This document shows, one piece after another, positions 1 through 6,952 of a stretch of DNA of 27,115 nt (position 1 is its first letter; each line of letters opens with the position of its first letter). Both the position numbers and the translations under genes were made by a program. The notes below the pieces were generated by a model. The model was not told the DNA's origin, did not search any database, and saw only the letters and a list, made by a program, of their open reading frames with translations. The DNA lies in contig SFXD01000023.1 of NCBI GenBank assembly GCA_004559785.1, forward strand, positions 1 to 27,115, written 5' to 3'. The DNA is from a bacterium. Lineage in GTDB: Bacteria; Bacteroidota; Bacteroidia; Bacteroidales; Bacteroidaceae.

Positions 1-49
1 ATAAAAATCCGAAATCAGAGCCAAATACACAAAGTTTAACAAAAATAAA

Positions 50-80
50 AATCGGTGCAACTCAATGAGTTACACCGATT
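50..80 (-). terminator. Rho-independent terminator of dnaK
   Basis: An 8-bp arm pair, AATCGGTG (50-57) with CACCGATT (73-80), is followed inward by one mismatch and a second 5-bp pair, AACTC/GAGTT, closing a 3-base loop. Read on the minus strand the hairpin is followed by a T-rich run (complement of 31-49). It begins about 30 bases beyond the dnaK stop. The plus-strand side is also T-rich, so it may work in both directions. Confidence 0.85.
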
Positions 81-112
81 CGCTTATTATTGTTTATTGC
101 TGTTTATCAGCC

Positions 113-2020
113 TTACTTCACCTCCTCAAAGTCGGCATCCTGTATGTCTGGACCTGCCTGCTGAGCAGTTCCGGGACCTGCCTGCTGTCCACCTTGGAAG
201 CCTTGTGCGCCGGGCTGTGCACCTGCTGCCTGGGTTGCCTGATACATCTTCTGGGCAGCGGCATTCAGTTCTGCCGTAGCAGCATCTATGGCAGCGATGT
301 CCTGTGCCTTGTGGGCATCCTTGAGCTTGCCAATGGCAGCCTCAACCTCAGCCTTGACGTCCGCCGGCAGTTTGTCGCCACTCTCTTTGAGCATGTTCTC
401 CGTCTGGAAAATCATGCTGTCGGCCTGGTTGAGCTTATCCACGCGCTCGCGCTCCTTCTTGTCGGCATCTGCATTTGCCTCAGCCTCTGCCTTCATTCGC
501 TCGATTTCCTCCTTGCTCAGGCCAGAGCTTGCCTCGATGCGTATAGTCTGCTCCTTACCCGTAGCCTTGTCCTTGGCACTAACCTTGAGTATACCGTTGG
601 CATCGATGTCGAAGCTGACCTCAATCTGCGGCACTCCACGACGTGCTGGGGCAATGCCTTCGAGGTTGAACTGTCCGACGCTCTTGTTCTGGCTTGCCAT
701 TGGACGCTCTCCCTGCAGGACGTGGATGGTAACGGCCGTCTGGTTGTCGGCAGCGGTGGAGAACACCTCGCTCTTGTGGCATGGTATCGTGGTGTTGGCA
801 TCTATGAGTTTGGTCATCACGCCTCCCATGGTCTCGATACCCATGGAGAGTGGAGTAACGTCGAGCAGAACGATGTCGCTCTTGTCACCCGTGAGAACGG
901 CACCCTGTATGCTGGCACCAACTGCCACTACCTCGTCTGGGTTGACACCCTTGCTGGGTTCCTTGCCGAAGAAGTCGGCCACGAGTTTCTGGACAGCAGG
1001 TATACGGCTTGAACCACCTACCAGGATGACCTCGTCAATGTCGCTGTTGGAAAGTCCTGCATCACGCATAGCGTTCTGGCAAGGAACCTTGCAAGCCTGA
1101 ATGAGGCCATCTGCCAACTGCTCGAACTTAGCCCTTGTAAGGCTCTTTACCAAGTGCTTTGGCACTCCACCCACTGCGGTAATGTAGGGAAGGTTGATTT
1201 CCGTAGTAGTACTGCTTGAGAGTTCTATCTTAGCCTTCTCTGCGGCCTCCTTCAGTCTCTGCAGAGCCATGGGGTCTTGCTTGAGGTCGATGCCTTCCTC
1301 GCTCTTGAACTCGGATGCCATCCAATCGATTATGACCTGATCGAAGTCGTCACCTCCGAGGTGTGTGTCTCCGTTGGTAGAGAGCACTTCGAAAACGCCG
1401 CTACCGAATTCGAGGATTGAGATATCGAACGTACCTCCTCCGAGGTCGAAGACGGCAATCTTCATGTCCTTGTTAGCCTTGTCCACTCCGTATGCAAGTG
1501 CGGCGGCCGTTGGCTCGTTGACGATGCGCTTTACGTCGAGTCCGGCAATCTGACCGGCCTCCTTGGTAGCCTGTCGCTGTGAGTCGGAGAAGTATGCAGG
1601 CACGGTGATGACAGCCTCAGTGACCTCGTGTCCGAGGTAGTCCTCGGCGGTCTTCTTCATCTTCTGCAGAATCATTGCGCTGATTTCCTGTGGTGTGTAC
1701 TGCCTTCCGTCAATGTCCACACGCGGAGTGTTGTTGTCGCCACGTACCACGCTATATGGCACTCTTGAAATCTCCTTCTGAACCTGGTCGTAGGTCTCTC
1801 CCATGAATCTCTTGATGGAGAAGATGGTCTTCTTGGGGTTCGTGATAGCCTGTCGCTTTGCCGGGTCTCCCACCTTTCGCTCACCTCCGTCCACGAAGGC
1901 TACTATACTTGGCGTGGTGCGCTTGCCCTCGCTGTTGGCTATCACTACGGGCTCGTTGCCCTCGAATACGGATACGCAGCTGTTTGTCGTACCCAAGTCA
2001 ATTCCAATAATCTTTCCCAT
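113..2020 (-). CDS. dnaK: Molecular chaperone DnaK (Hsp70)
   Basis: ATP-dependent cytosolic chaperone that binds exposed hydrophobic segments and works with DnaJ and GrpE. The 635-residue product has the usual Hsp70 length. It shows the phosphate-1 motif [10 protein letters not shown] near residue 5, the phosphate-2 motif [11 protein letters not shown] near residue 195, the adenosine motif [10 protein letters not shown] near residue 340, a substrate-binding domain, and a Gln/Gly-rich linker ending in an acidic EEVK tail. I chose the ATG that gives MGKIIGID. An upstream in-frame ATG at 2050 would add ten Asn/Lys-rich residues not typical of the family. No Shine-Dalgarno site is visible, which is normal for this phylum. 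dnaJ and grpE are not adjacent. About 290 bases separate it from recA, and these hold candidate regulatory sites. Confidence 0.98.
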   Translation of the reverse strand: MGKIIGIDLGTTNSCVSVFEGNEPVVIANSEGKRTTPSIVAFVDGGERKVGDPAKRQAITNPKKTIFSIKRFMGETYDQVQKEISRVPYSVVRGDNNTPRVDIDGRQYTPQEISAMILQKMKKTAEDYLGHEVTEAVITVPAYFSDSQRQATKEAGQIAGLDVKRIVNEPTAAALAYGVDKANKDMKIAVFDLGGGTFDISILEFGSGVFEVLSTNGDTHLGGDDFDQVIIDWMASEFKSEEGIDLKQDPMALQRLKEAAEKAKIELSSSTTTEINLPYITAVGGVPKHLVKSLTRAKFEQLADGLIQACKVPCQNAMRDAGLSNSDIDEVILVGGSSRIPAVQKLVADFFGKEPSKGVNPDEVVAVGASIQGAVLTGDKSDIVLLDVTPLSMGIETMGGVMTKLIDANTTIPCHKSEVFSTAADNQTAVTIHVLQGERPMASQNKSVGQFNLEGIAPARRGVPQIEVSFDIDANGILKVSAKDKATGKEQTIRIEASSGLSKEEIERMKAEAEANADADKKERERVDKLNQADSMIFQTENMLKESGDKLPADVKAEVEAAIGKLKDAHKAQDIAAIDAATAELNAAAQKMYQATQAAGAQPGAQGFQGGQQAGPGTAQQAGPDIQDADFEEVK

Positions 2021-2091
2021 AATCTTATTTGTTTTATTATTATTCAACATTTGTAGATACCTTTTAGGTCATGCGACCTGCCATTATTCTT

Positions 2092-2106
2092 ACAAAGCCC
2101 GTACCA
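2092..2106 (-). promoter_or_regulatory. Sigma-54-like -24/-12 element upstream of dnaK
   Basis: On the minus strand this reads TGGTACGGGCTTTGT. It matches the sigma-54 consensus TGGCACG-N4-TTGC at all but two defined positions, with GG and GT separated by ten bases. A start near 2080 would give a leader of about 60 bases. No TAnnTTTG box was found upstream of dnaK. This is a pattern match only; RpoN is known in Bacteroidales, but its use here is inferred. Confidence 0.35.
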
Positions 2107-2151
2107 AATGGCGACAGGTAACTGAAACGTCATGGGATATGGCAAGAAGTG

Positions 2152-2164
2152 TGACAATTTGTCA
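2152..2164. promoter_or_regulatory. TGACA-N3-TGTCA dyad, possible operator or activator site
   Basis: A perfect 5-bp inverted repeat, TGACA ATT TGTCA, lies about 130 bases upstream of the dnaK start and about 50 bases upstream of the sigma-54-like element. Position and symmetry fit a dimeric regulator of the heat-shock gene. No CIRCE element is seen. The regulator is unknown. Confidence 0.4.
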
Positions 2165-2196
2165 GAAATAGGTACCCGACGTCGCCCAAGAACAGC

Positions 2197-2228
2197 CTCA
2201 GCCAGCATTTCGTGTCATGCTGGCTGAG
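2197..2228 (-). terminator. Strong hairpin downstream of recA
   Basis: A perfect 12-bp inverted repeat, CTCAGCCAGCAT / ATGCTGGCTGAG, surrounds an 8-base loop. It lies 83 bases beyond the recA stop and before the dnaK control region, which fits a recA terminator. The sequence following on the minus strand has only a weak T run, so it could instead be a 3'-end stabiliser or depend on Rho. Confidence 0.5.
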
Positions 2229-2310
2229 TGAAGTATTCGGTGCGTAGGTAGCGGAAGGCATGTCCGTCCTTATCCCCTACGCGATGGATTGTATATGTGG
2301 AGAGGGGGGG

Positions 2311-3363
2311 CTAATCGTTCCAGTTAATGCTTAGCTTGTCAGACTCCTTGTCCATTTCCTCCTTGATGCGGGCCGTGAGTTCGTCGCACAGTTCGGGGTT
2401 GTCCCTCAGCACCTGCTTGGTAGCCTCCTTACCCTGAGCGAGCTTGCTTCCGCTGTAGCTGAACCAAGAACCGCTTTTCTCGATGATGTTAAACCTTACG
2501 CCGAGTTCCACTATCTCTCCTACCCTGCTGATGCCTTCGCCAAAGAGTATGTCGAACTGAACCTTGCGGAACGGAGGTGCCACCTTGTTCTTGACCACCT
2601 TCACCTTCACTTCGTTGCCGATGACCTCCTCTCCGTCCTTGATGGGCGAGCCCTTGCGGATGTCGAGGCGGACACTGGAGTAGAACTTGAGTGCGTTGCC
2701 GCCGGTAGTGGTCTCGGGGTTGCCGAAGAGAACGCCGATCTTCTCCCTGAGCTGGTTGATGAAGATACATGTGGTCTTGGTCTTGCTGACGGTGGCTGTA
2801 AGTTTCCTCAGAGCCTGACTCATCAGCCTGGCCTGCAGACCTACCCTGTTGTCTCCCATGTCGCCCTCTATCTCCGCCTTTGGCGTGAGTGCAGCCACAG
2901 AGTCGATGACCACTATGTCTACGGCCGCGCTCCTTATCAGTTGGTCGGCTATCTCCAGTGCCTGCTCTCCGTTGTCGGGCTGCGAGACGATGAGGTTGTC
3001 CACGTCGACCCCAAGCTTGGAGGCATAGAACCTGTCGAAGGCGTGCTCGGCATCTATGAACACTGCTATGCCTCCTGCCTTCTGCGACTCGGCAATGGCG
3101 TGTATGGCGAGCGTAGTCTTTCCGGAGGACTCGGGACCGTATATTTCAATTATCCTACCCTTGGGATAGCCTCCCACTCCGAGTGCGAAGTCGAGGGATA
3201 TGGACCCCGTTGGTATTACCTCGACGTTCTCCACGTGGTCGTCGCCCATCCTCATGACAGACCCCTTGCCGAAGTCCTTCTCTATCTTGCTAATGGCAGC
3301 GTTCACAGCCTTCATCCTCTCGGATATGGAGTAGTCTGCCGTCGTATCCTTTTCCTTTGCCAT
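2311..3363 (-). CDS. recA: Recombinase RecA
   Basis: DNA-dependent ATPase that forms filaments on single-stranded DNA and drives homologous recombination and repair. The 350-residue product is full length. It has Walker [10 protein letters not shown] at 76-84, the Walker B strand [11 protein letters not shown] around 151-161, the L1/L2 region with MSQALRKLT and [10 protein letters not shown] (201-210), and NPETTTGG at 215-222. The start is the ATG at 3363, giving MAKEKD. It lies 78 bases downstream of the saccharopine-dehydrogenase-family gene on the same strand. The gap has no clear TAnnTTTG box, so the two may be cotranscribed. No LexA-type SOS box was recognised, consistent with many Bacteroidales. 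Confidence 0.98.
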   Translation of the reverse strand: MAKEKDTTADYSISERMKAVNAAISKIEKDFGKGSVMRMGDDHVENVEVIPTGSISLDFALGVGGYPKGRIIEIYGPESSGKTTLAIHAIAESQKAGGIAVFIDAEHAFDRFYASKLGVDVDNLIVSQPDNGEQALEIADQLIRSAAVDIVVIDSVAALTPKAEIEGDMGDNRVGLQARLMSQALRKLTATVSKTKTTCIFINQLREKIGVLFGNPETTTGGNALKFYSSVRLDIRKGSPIKDGEEVIGNEVKVKVVKNKVAPPFRKVQFDILFGEGISRVGEIVELGVRFNIIEKSGSWFSYSGSKLAQGKEATKQVLRDNPELCDELTARIKEEMDKESDKLSINWND

Positions 3364-3441
3364 TTTCTTGTTTGCTATTGCTTATGATATATAATATATA
3401 ATAATGTATGATTCGGTGGGTAATCCACTGCTGCCGTCACA

Positions 3442-4674
3442 TCAGAGTTCGAGGTCGCAATCGTGCATCTCGTGCCATGGCAGGCCCTGCGTGGCGAGCT
3501 GCTGCATGAATGGGTCTGGGTCGAACTCCTCCACGTTGTGTACGCCCGGCTTGTTCCATAGTCCCTTGAGGAACATCATGGCCCCGATCATGGCAGGAAC
3601 GCCCGTGGTGTAGCTCACGCCCTGCATGCCCGTCTCCTCGTAGGCAGCCTGGTGCGAGCAGTTGTTGTACACGTAATATGTATGTTCCTCTCCTCCGCGC
3701 AATCCCCTGATGCGGCATCCGATGCTGGTCTCGCCGTCGTAGTTCTCGCCAAGGTCCTGCGGATTGGGCAGCACGGCCTTCAGGAACTGCAGCGGAACGA
3801 TCTTCACCACCTCGTCGCCTGTCCCGTCGGCCTTGGGAGCCTTGTACTCCACCTCGTCTATGCGCGACATGCCTATGTTCTGTATCACGTCGAGGTAAGT
3901 GAGGTACTGCTGCCCGAAGGTCATCCAGAAGCGTGCCCTGCGTATGGTGGGATAGTTGATTACGAGGCTCTCTATCTCCTCATGGTGTAGCAGGTAGCTC
4001 TCTCGCGGACCGATGTTGGGGTAGTTCAGCGGCTTGTGTATCTCCATGGGTTCGGTCTCGATGTACTTACCGTCTTCCCAGTAGAGTCCCTTCTGTGTAA
4101 TCTCGCGGATGTTAATTTCGGGGTTGAAGTTTGTGGCGAAAGCCTTGTGGTGGTTTCCTGCGTTGCAGTCCACGATGTCCAGATACTGGATTTCGTCGAA
4201 GTGGTGCTTGGCAGCGTATGCGGTGAAGATGCTGGTCACTCCGGGGTCGAATCCGCAGCCCAGTATGGCGCACAGCCCTGCCTGCTCGAACCTCTCCCTG
4301 TAAGCCCACTGCCAGCTGTACTCGAAGTGAGCCTCATCCTTGGGTTCGTAGTTTGCCGTATCGAGGTAGTTGCATCCTGTCTGCAGGCAAGCCTCCATTA
4401 TGGTCAGGTCCTGGTAAGGCAGCGCAAGGTTCATCACCAGGTCGGGCTTGTATGCCCCCAGCAGTTCCACCAGCTGGTCAACGCTGTCGGCATCCACCTG
4501 CGCCGTCCTGACGTCGGTCCCGTACTTGTCATTCAACACCTTGGCAAGTTCCTTGCACTTCCTTTCAGTGCGGCTGGCTATCATCACGTCGGTGAACACG
4601 TCCCTGTTCTGGCACACCTTGTGCGCGGCAACCGTTGCCACTCCGCCAGCTCCGATAATCAATACTTTACCCAT
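3442..4674 (-). CDS. Saccharopine dehydrogenase family protein, probable carboxynorspermidine synthase
   Basis: The 410-residue protein begins with a Rossmann dinucleotide-binding motif, VLIIGAGGVA at residues 4-13, and continues with the family pattern DVMIASRT, then LALPYQDLTIMEACL and a GCGFDPGV loop. In gut Bacteroidales, members of this size are usually carboxynorspermidine (carboxyspermidine) dehydrogenase, which condenses a diamine with aspartate semialdehyde using NADPH in the alternative spermidine pathway. The partner decarboxylase nspC is not in the window, so substrate is inferred from family only. The open frame extends upstream to 5082, but those 136 residues lie antisense and out of frame across the next gene and look like shadow sequence. 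The ATG at 4674 fits the family start. No Shine-Dalgarno site is visible. Confidence 0.9.
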   Translation of the reverse strand: MGKVLIIGAGGVATVAAHKVCQNRDVFTDVMIASRTERKCKELAKVLNDKYGTDVRTAQVDADSVDQLVELLGAYKPDLVMNLALPYQDLTIMEACLQTGCNYLDTANYEPKDEAHFEYSWQWAYRERFEQAGLCAILGCGFDPGVTSIFTAYAAKHHFDEIQYLDIVDCNAGNHHKAFATNFNPEINIREITQKGLYWEDGKYIETEPMEIHKPLNYPNIGPRESYLLHHEEIESLVINYPTIRRARFWMTFGQQYLTYLDVIQNIGMSRIDEVEYKAPKADGTGDEVVKIVPLQFLKAVLPNPQDLGENYDGETSIGCRIRGLRGGEEHTYYVYNNCSHQAAYEETGMQGVSYTTGVPAMIGAMMFLKGLWNKPGVHNVEEFDPDPFMQQLATQGLPWHEMHDCDLEL

Positions 4675-4777
4675 TTCTTTCTCTTGTGTGTATGTTATAT
4701 TCCAAAAAAAAATTATATATCTGTTTTCCTTGTCCCCACACCCCCGTGCCGCTTCGCCTAACGGCGGTAGCGCCGCC

Positions 4778-5344
4778 TCAGACCAGTTCCCCTGGCGAGA
4801 TGCCAAGGGCGTGCAGCAGCGAGTACCCCAGTGCCTGAGACCTTTTCCCTTCCGTAGTGGCAGGCTCCATGGACATGACCACCGCCTTCTCCACGCCTTC
4901 GCCGTGCATTGCCGAGCCTGCCACCTCTTGGGAGCAGACGATGGCGAGTCGCTTGACGGCAGGGTCGGAGCATGCCGCCCTGATGCTCTCCTCCACGAGT
5001 GGCATGTCCCCCTCGTGCCCGAGGTCTTCCACGGCGTATAGCACGAACTCGCCGAAGCGTCCGTCGGCAAAAGCCTTGCCATCTATTTCCGCCTGTAGGT
5101 CGGATGGGGTGAAATGCCGTAAGCAGGGGTGTCCGGCAGGATATACGAAGACAACCTGCACCTCTCCATCGTCCGGCTGCATCCCACTGTCCAAGGCGCA
5201 GCAAACCAGCCACTCCGCCAAGTCAGCCTTGGGCAAGTCCCTTCCGAGACGCTTGTGCAGGAATGCCGACAAGCCGCCTGCCTTGCTGTCTGCATAGGCA
5301 GCATCCACCAGTATGACGTTTCCCTTGAGTGAAATCTTTTCCAT
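4778..5344 (-). CDS. DUF6621-like conserved protein of unknown function
   Basis: The 188-residue soluble protein has no signal peptide or membrane segment. It opens with a hydrophobic strand, VILVDAAYAD, then LGRDLPKADLAEWLVCCALDSG, a pattern I associate with the Bacteroidales family DUF6621; that name is from memory. Alternating hydrophobic strands and helices suggest an alpha/beta fold, but no catalytic motif stands out and I assign no function. A promoter of Bacteroidetes type lies only about 12 bases upstream of the ATG, giving a nearly leaderless transcript. The next gene on the strand starts 103 bases after its stop. A GC-rich 5-bp hairpin (4763-4777) abuts the stop without a T tract. 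Confidence 0.75.
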   Translation of the reverse strand: MEKISLKGNVILVDAAYADSKAGGLSAFLHKRLGRDLPKADLAEWLVCCALDSGMQPDDGEVQVVFVYPAGHPCLRHFTPSDLQAEIDGKAFADGRFGEFVLYAVEDLGHEGDMPLVEESIRAACSDPAVKRLAIVCSQEVAGSAMHGEGVEKAVVMSMEPATTEGKRSQALGYSLLHALGISPGELV

Positions 5345-5355
5345 ATTTTAGTGTG

Positions 5356-5387
5356 CAAACTTACAAAAAAAAATCCAAAGTATCAAA
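5356..5387 (-). promoter_or_regulatory. Bacteroidetes-type promoter of the DUF6621-like gene
   Basis: On the minus strand, TTTG (5384-5387) and TAAGTTTG (5356-5363) are separated by exactly 20 bases. This matches the sigma-ABfr consensus TTTG-N19-21-TAnnTTTG. The start codon at 5344 follows within about 12 bases. The -33 box sits in the loop of the terminator hairpin at 5374-5395. Confidence 0.75.
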
Positions 5388-5395
5388 ACTTTGGA
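5374..5395 (-). terminator. Rho-independent terminator of the gene at 5664-6278
   Basis: A perfect 8-bp stem, TCCAAAGT / ACTTTGGA, with a 6-base loop is followed on the minus strand by nine consecutive T residues (complement of 5365-5373). A TTTTTT run on the other side makes it potentially bidirectional. It lies about 270 bases beyond the stop of the upstream gene. Confidence 0.75.
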
Positions 5396-5591
5396 CTTTT
5401 TTATCCCGATTCGGTTGTCAGATTACAAACCCGCATGGTTTTTACGGGTGCTGTCATTCTGCCTCATGTCATTCGGGTATTTTCGGCAGAAGCAGTACTT
5501 GCCCGGTTAGAGTCGGCTTCCCTCCCCTCTGCACTATATGCAGGATGAACAGAAAATTTATTTACATTCGTCGCAAAATGCCGATAAGGAG

Positions 5592-5622
5592 CATTGAGGA
5601 CTCATTGAGGAGGCATTGAGGA
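5592..5622. repeat. Three CATTGAGGA direct repeats at an 11-bp period
   Basis: CATTGAGGA occurs at 5592, 5603 and 5614, with two-base spacers CT and GG. The period is close to one helical turn. The array lies in the 319-base gap between the DUF6621-like gene and the gene at 5664, about 40 bases beyond the latter's stop. Apart from this array and the promoter and terminator near 5370, I see nothing else in the gap. Confidence 0.7.
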
Positions 5623-5663
5623 CTCTCGGAAGATTCCGAAATACTGACATCAGACCGCCTTTG

Positions 5664-6278
5664 TCAGAATGAGCCATCGCCGAAGCCGCCATCAAAGCCG
5701 CCACCGCCGAAGCCTCTGTCTGGACGCATACCTCCCATAGAACCACGGTTGTGACCTCCCTGCTGCATACCCGGTCTCTGTCCGGCCTGCATCCTCTGCC
5801 TGCCCATCACCTTGTACACCTGTGCCGGGGTAAGCACCTTGCCGAATTCGGCTACGTACTTCTTCTGCACTTCCAGGCGGGCCTGCATGCCCTCGATGGC
5901 TTTCTGCTGCCGTGCGAGCATATCGTTCAGCTTCTCCGTGGCCTCGGCATCCGTCAGTTCGGCTTTCTTGCCATCCACCTTCTTGCCTGCCCGGCTTGAG
6001 CCTGCCTTCTTCTTGCCTGCCTGATTGGACTCGCTGCTTGAGCCTGACTTCACTGCGCTGTCGCAGTTAGCCAACTCCTCCACGTAATGGGAATAGGTCT
6101 GTACGAACGACTTCTGCGCATCGCCCTCAAGATTGAATTCCTTCACGAATTTCTCGGCGGACTTCACCGTCATCTCTGCACGCTTGGCGGCACGGTTCGT
6201 GCTGGCTTCCTCCTGTGCATTGGCGGCAAGGATTCCGAAAGCCGCCATAACTGCAATAAAGATTGTTTTCCTAATCAT
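5664..6278 (-). CDS. Exported protein with Gly/Phe-rich C-terminal tail, Spy-like layout
   Basis: The 204-residue product has a clear Sec signal peptide: Arg/Lys start, hydrophobic stretch IFIAVMAAFGILAA, and likely cleavage after ANA at residue 21. Residues 33-75 and 108-160 look helical and charged, separated by a Ser/Lys/Gly linker. The segment AEFGKVLTPAQVYKV (143-157) resembles the LTP-rich helices of Spy/CpxP-type periplasmic proteins, but the match is weak. Residues 163-204 are low-complexity Arg/Gln/Met then Gly/Phe repeats ending in DGSF. It is probably periplasmic; function is unknown. It starts 18 bases after the possible gene remnant at 6297-6404, and I found no promoter box of its own. 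Confidence 0.8.
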   Translation of the reverse strand: MIRKTIFIAVMAAFGILAANAQEEASTNRAAKRAEMTVKSAEKFVKEFNLEGDAQKSFVQTYSHYVEELANCDSAVKSGSSSESNQAGKKKAGSSRAGKKVDGKKAELTDAEATEKLNDMLARQQKAIEGMQARLEVQKKYVAEFGKVLTPAQVYKVMGRQRMQAGQRPGMQQGGHNRGSMGGMRPDRGFGGGGFDGGFGDGSF

Positions 6279-6296
6279 CTTTCCGATTTTTTACTT

Positions 6297-6404
6297 TTAA
6301 TTGTTGAACATCCGTTTGACCTGAGCCTTGGTTTGCAAACCTGCCTTTATGACGTACACCCCTGCCATTGGTTTAATCCCGGCAACGAAAAAATCACATT
6401 CTTT
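6297..6404 (-). pseudogene. Possible remnant of a T9SS-type C-terminal sorting tail
   Basis: The last 35 codons of a short open frame read like the end of a secreted protein. The segment AGVYVIKAG followed by a basic ending (VKRMFNN) parallels TGIYIVKV...KKIYIR at the end of the glycosidase at 10035-11789. Upstream of about 6404 the frame becomes Arg/Gly/Pro-rich and unlike a protein, and no matching N-terminal part was found. This suggests a decayed gene whose 3' end survives beside the gene at 5664-6278. Chance resemblance is possible with so short a match. Confidence 0.3.
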
Positions 6405-6952
6405 AACGCCATGCCTTGCCCTCTTGGCCAGACCTTCGGGCGTGCCACCTTGCGCCCAGCCCGGGCTTCGTGTGCCTGCCCCGGGGGCGTTGAATTTGCC
6501 CTGCGCTTCCTGGCTTTGCGGCAGGCTTCCCCTTCGTGCGCCCTTCGTTTCTGTTAGCAAACAAAGGGGATGCTAAGGGAAGGACAAGGAGAAGCAAGTG
6601 CGCACCGAAATACGCCGGATATGAGCTATGAGAGACCCACGTTGTAAACATTCCTTACCTTGCAGCGAATCAAACGTGCAGGGTGCGCCGCAGAACGGGC
6701 AACACGCGGAAAACCAGCCACAAGGGGGTGGTAGTTTTTTCCTCACGTGGAAAAAATATTTTCCTCCCGAGGGAACAATCTCGCGCACCCGAGGGAAGAA
6801 AACGCACATCGCGTGGAAAACAATCGTTCCACACGAGAGCAATGTCCAAAAGACCTAACATGTAAATATTTTTCTGCGAAGGCAAGATGTCGTTTGATTG
6901 CGCTGCCATGCCCATTGCCATGCCATGCTGGCGAAGAAGTTGGCGAAGCGGC
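6405..6952. other. Intergenic stretch without an intact gene
   Basis: No frame here reads like a conserved protein. The first part (6405-6550) is GC-rich and gives only Arg/Gly/Pro-rich translations. A 5+4-bp hairpin with one mismatch (6541-6568) has no T tract. The repeat run at 6735-6844 follows. The last 100 bases contain short CATGCC and GGCGAAG repetitions. The composition differs from the flanking genes, consistent with decayed or repeat-derived sequence. Confidence 0.5.
6735..6844. repeat. Degenerate tandem quasi-palindromic repeats, unit 18-24 bp
   Basis: Five consecutive units at 6735, 6759, 6781, 6805 and 6827 share a core of a C-rich start, CG, then G-rich GGAA and an A-rich end. 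The first contains TTTTTTCC (6735-6742) and GGAAAAAA (6749-6756) as perfect arms around TCACGT. The second has TTCC and GGAA around TCCCGAG. Units three and four repeat CCCGAGGGAA and CGCGTGGAAAA. Copies are diverged, and no flanking mobile gene is seen. Confidence 0.6.

Noticed and set aside
65..1100. Long plus-strand open frames (up to 315 codons) opposite dnaK
   Set aside because: They are antisense to a complete, highly conserved dnaK; their Leu/Ser/Val-rich translations show no family motif and arise from codon bias of the real gene.
4036..4761. 241-codon plus-strand frame opposite the saccharopine dehydrogenase-like gene
   Set aside because: It is entirely antisense to a recognised enzyme, and its composition and lack of motifs mark it as a shadow.
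4675..5082. 136-residue N-terminal extension of the saccharopine dehydrogenase-like frame
   Set aside because: It overlaps most of the DUF6621-like gene in another frame of the same strand, and the family start MGKVLIIGAGG is at 4674.
6541..6568. Hairpin CCCTT-GTTT / AAAC-AAGGG as a terminator of the DUF5715 gene
   Set aside because: One mismatch, only 9 pairs, no T tract on the minus strand, and 385 bases from the stop codon.
6735..6844. CRISPR-like array
   Set aside because: Units are contiguous and diverged with no unique spacers, and there are no cas genes nearby.
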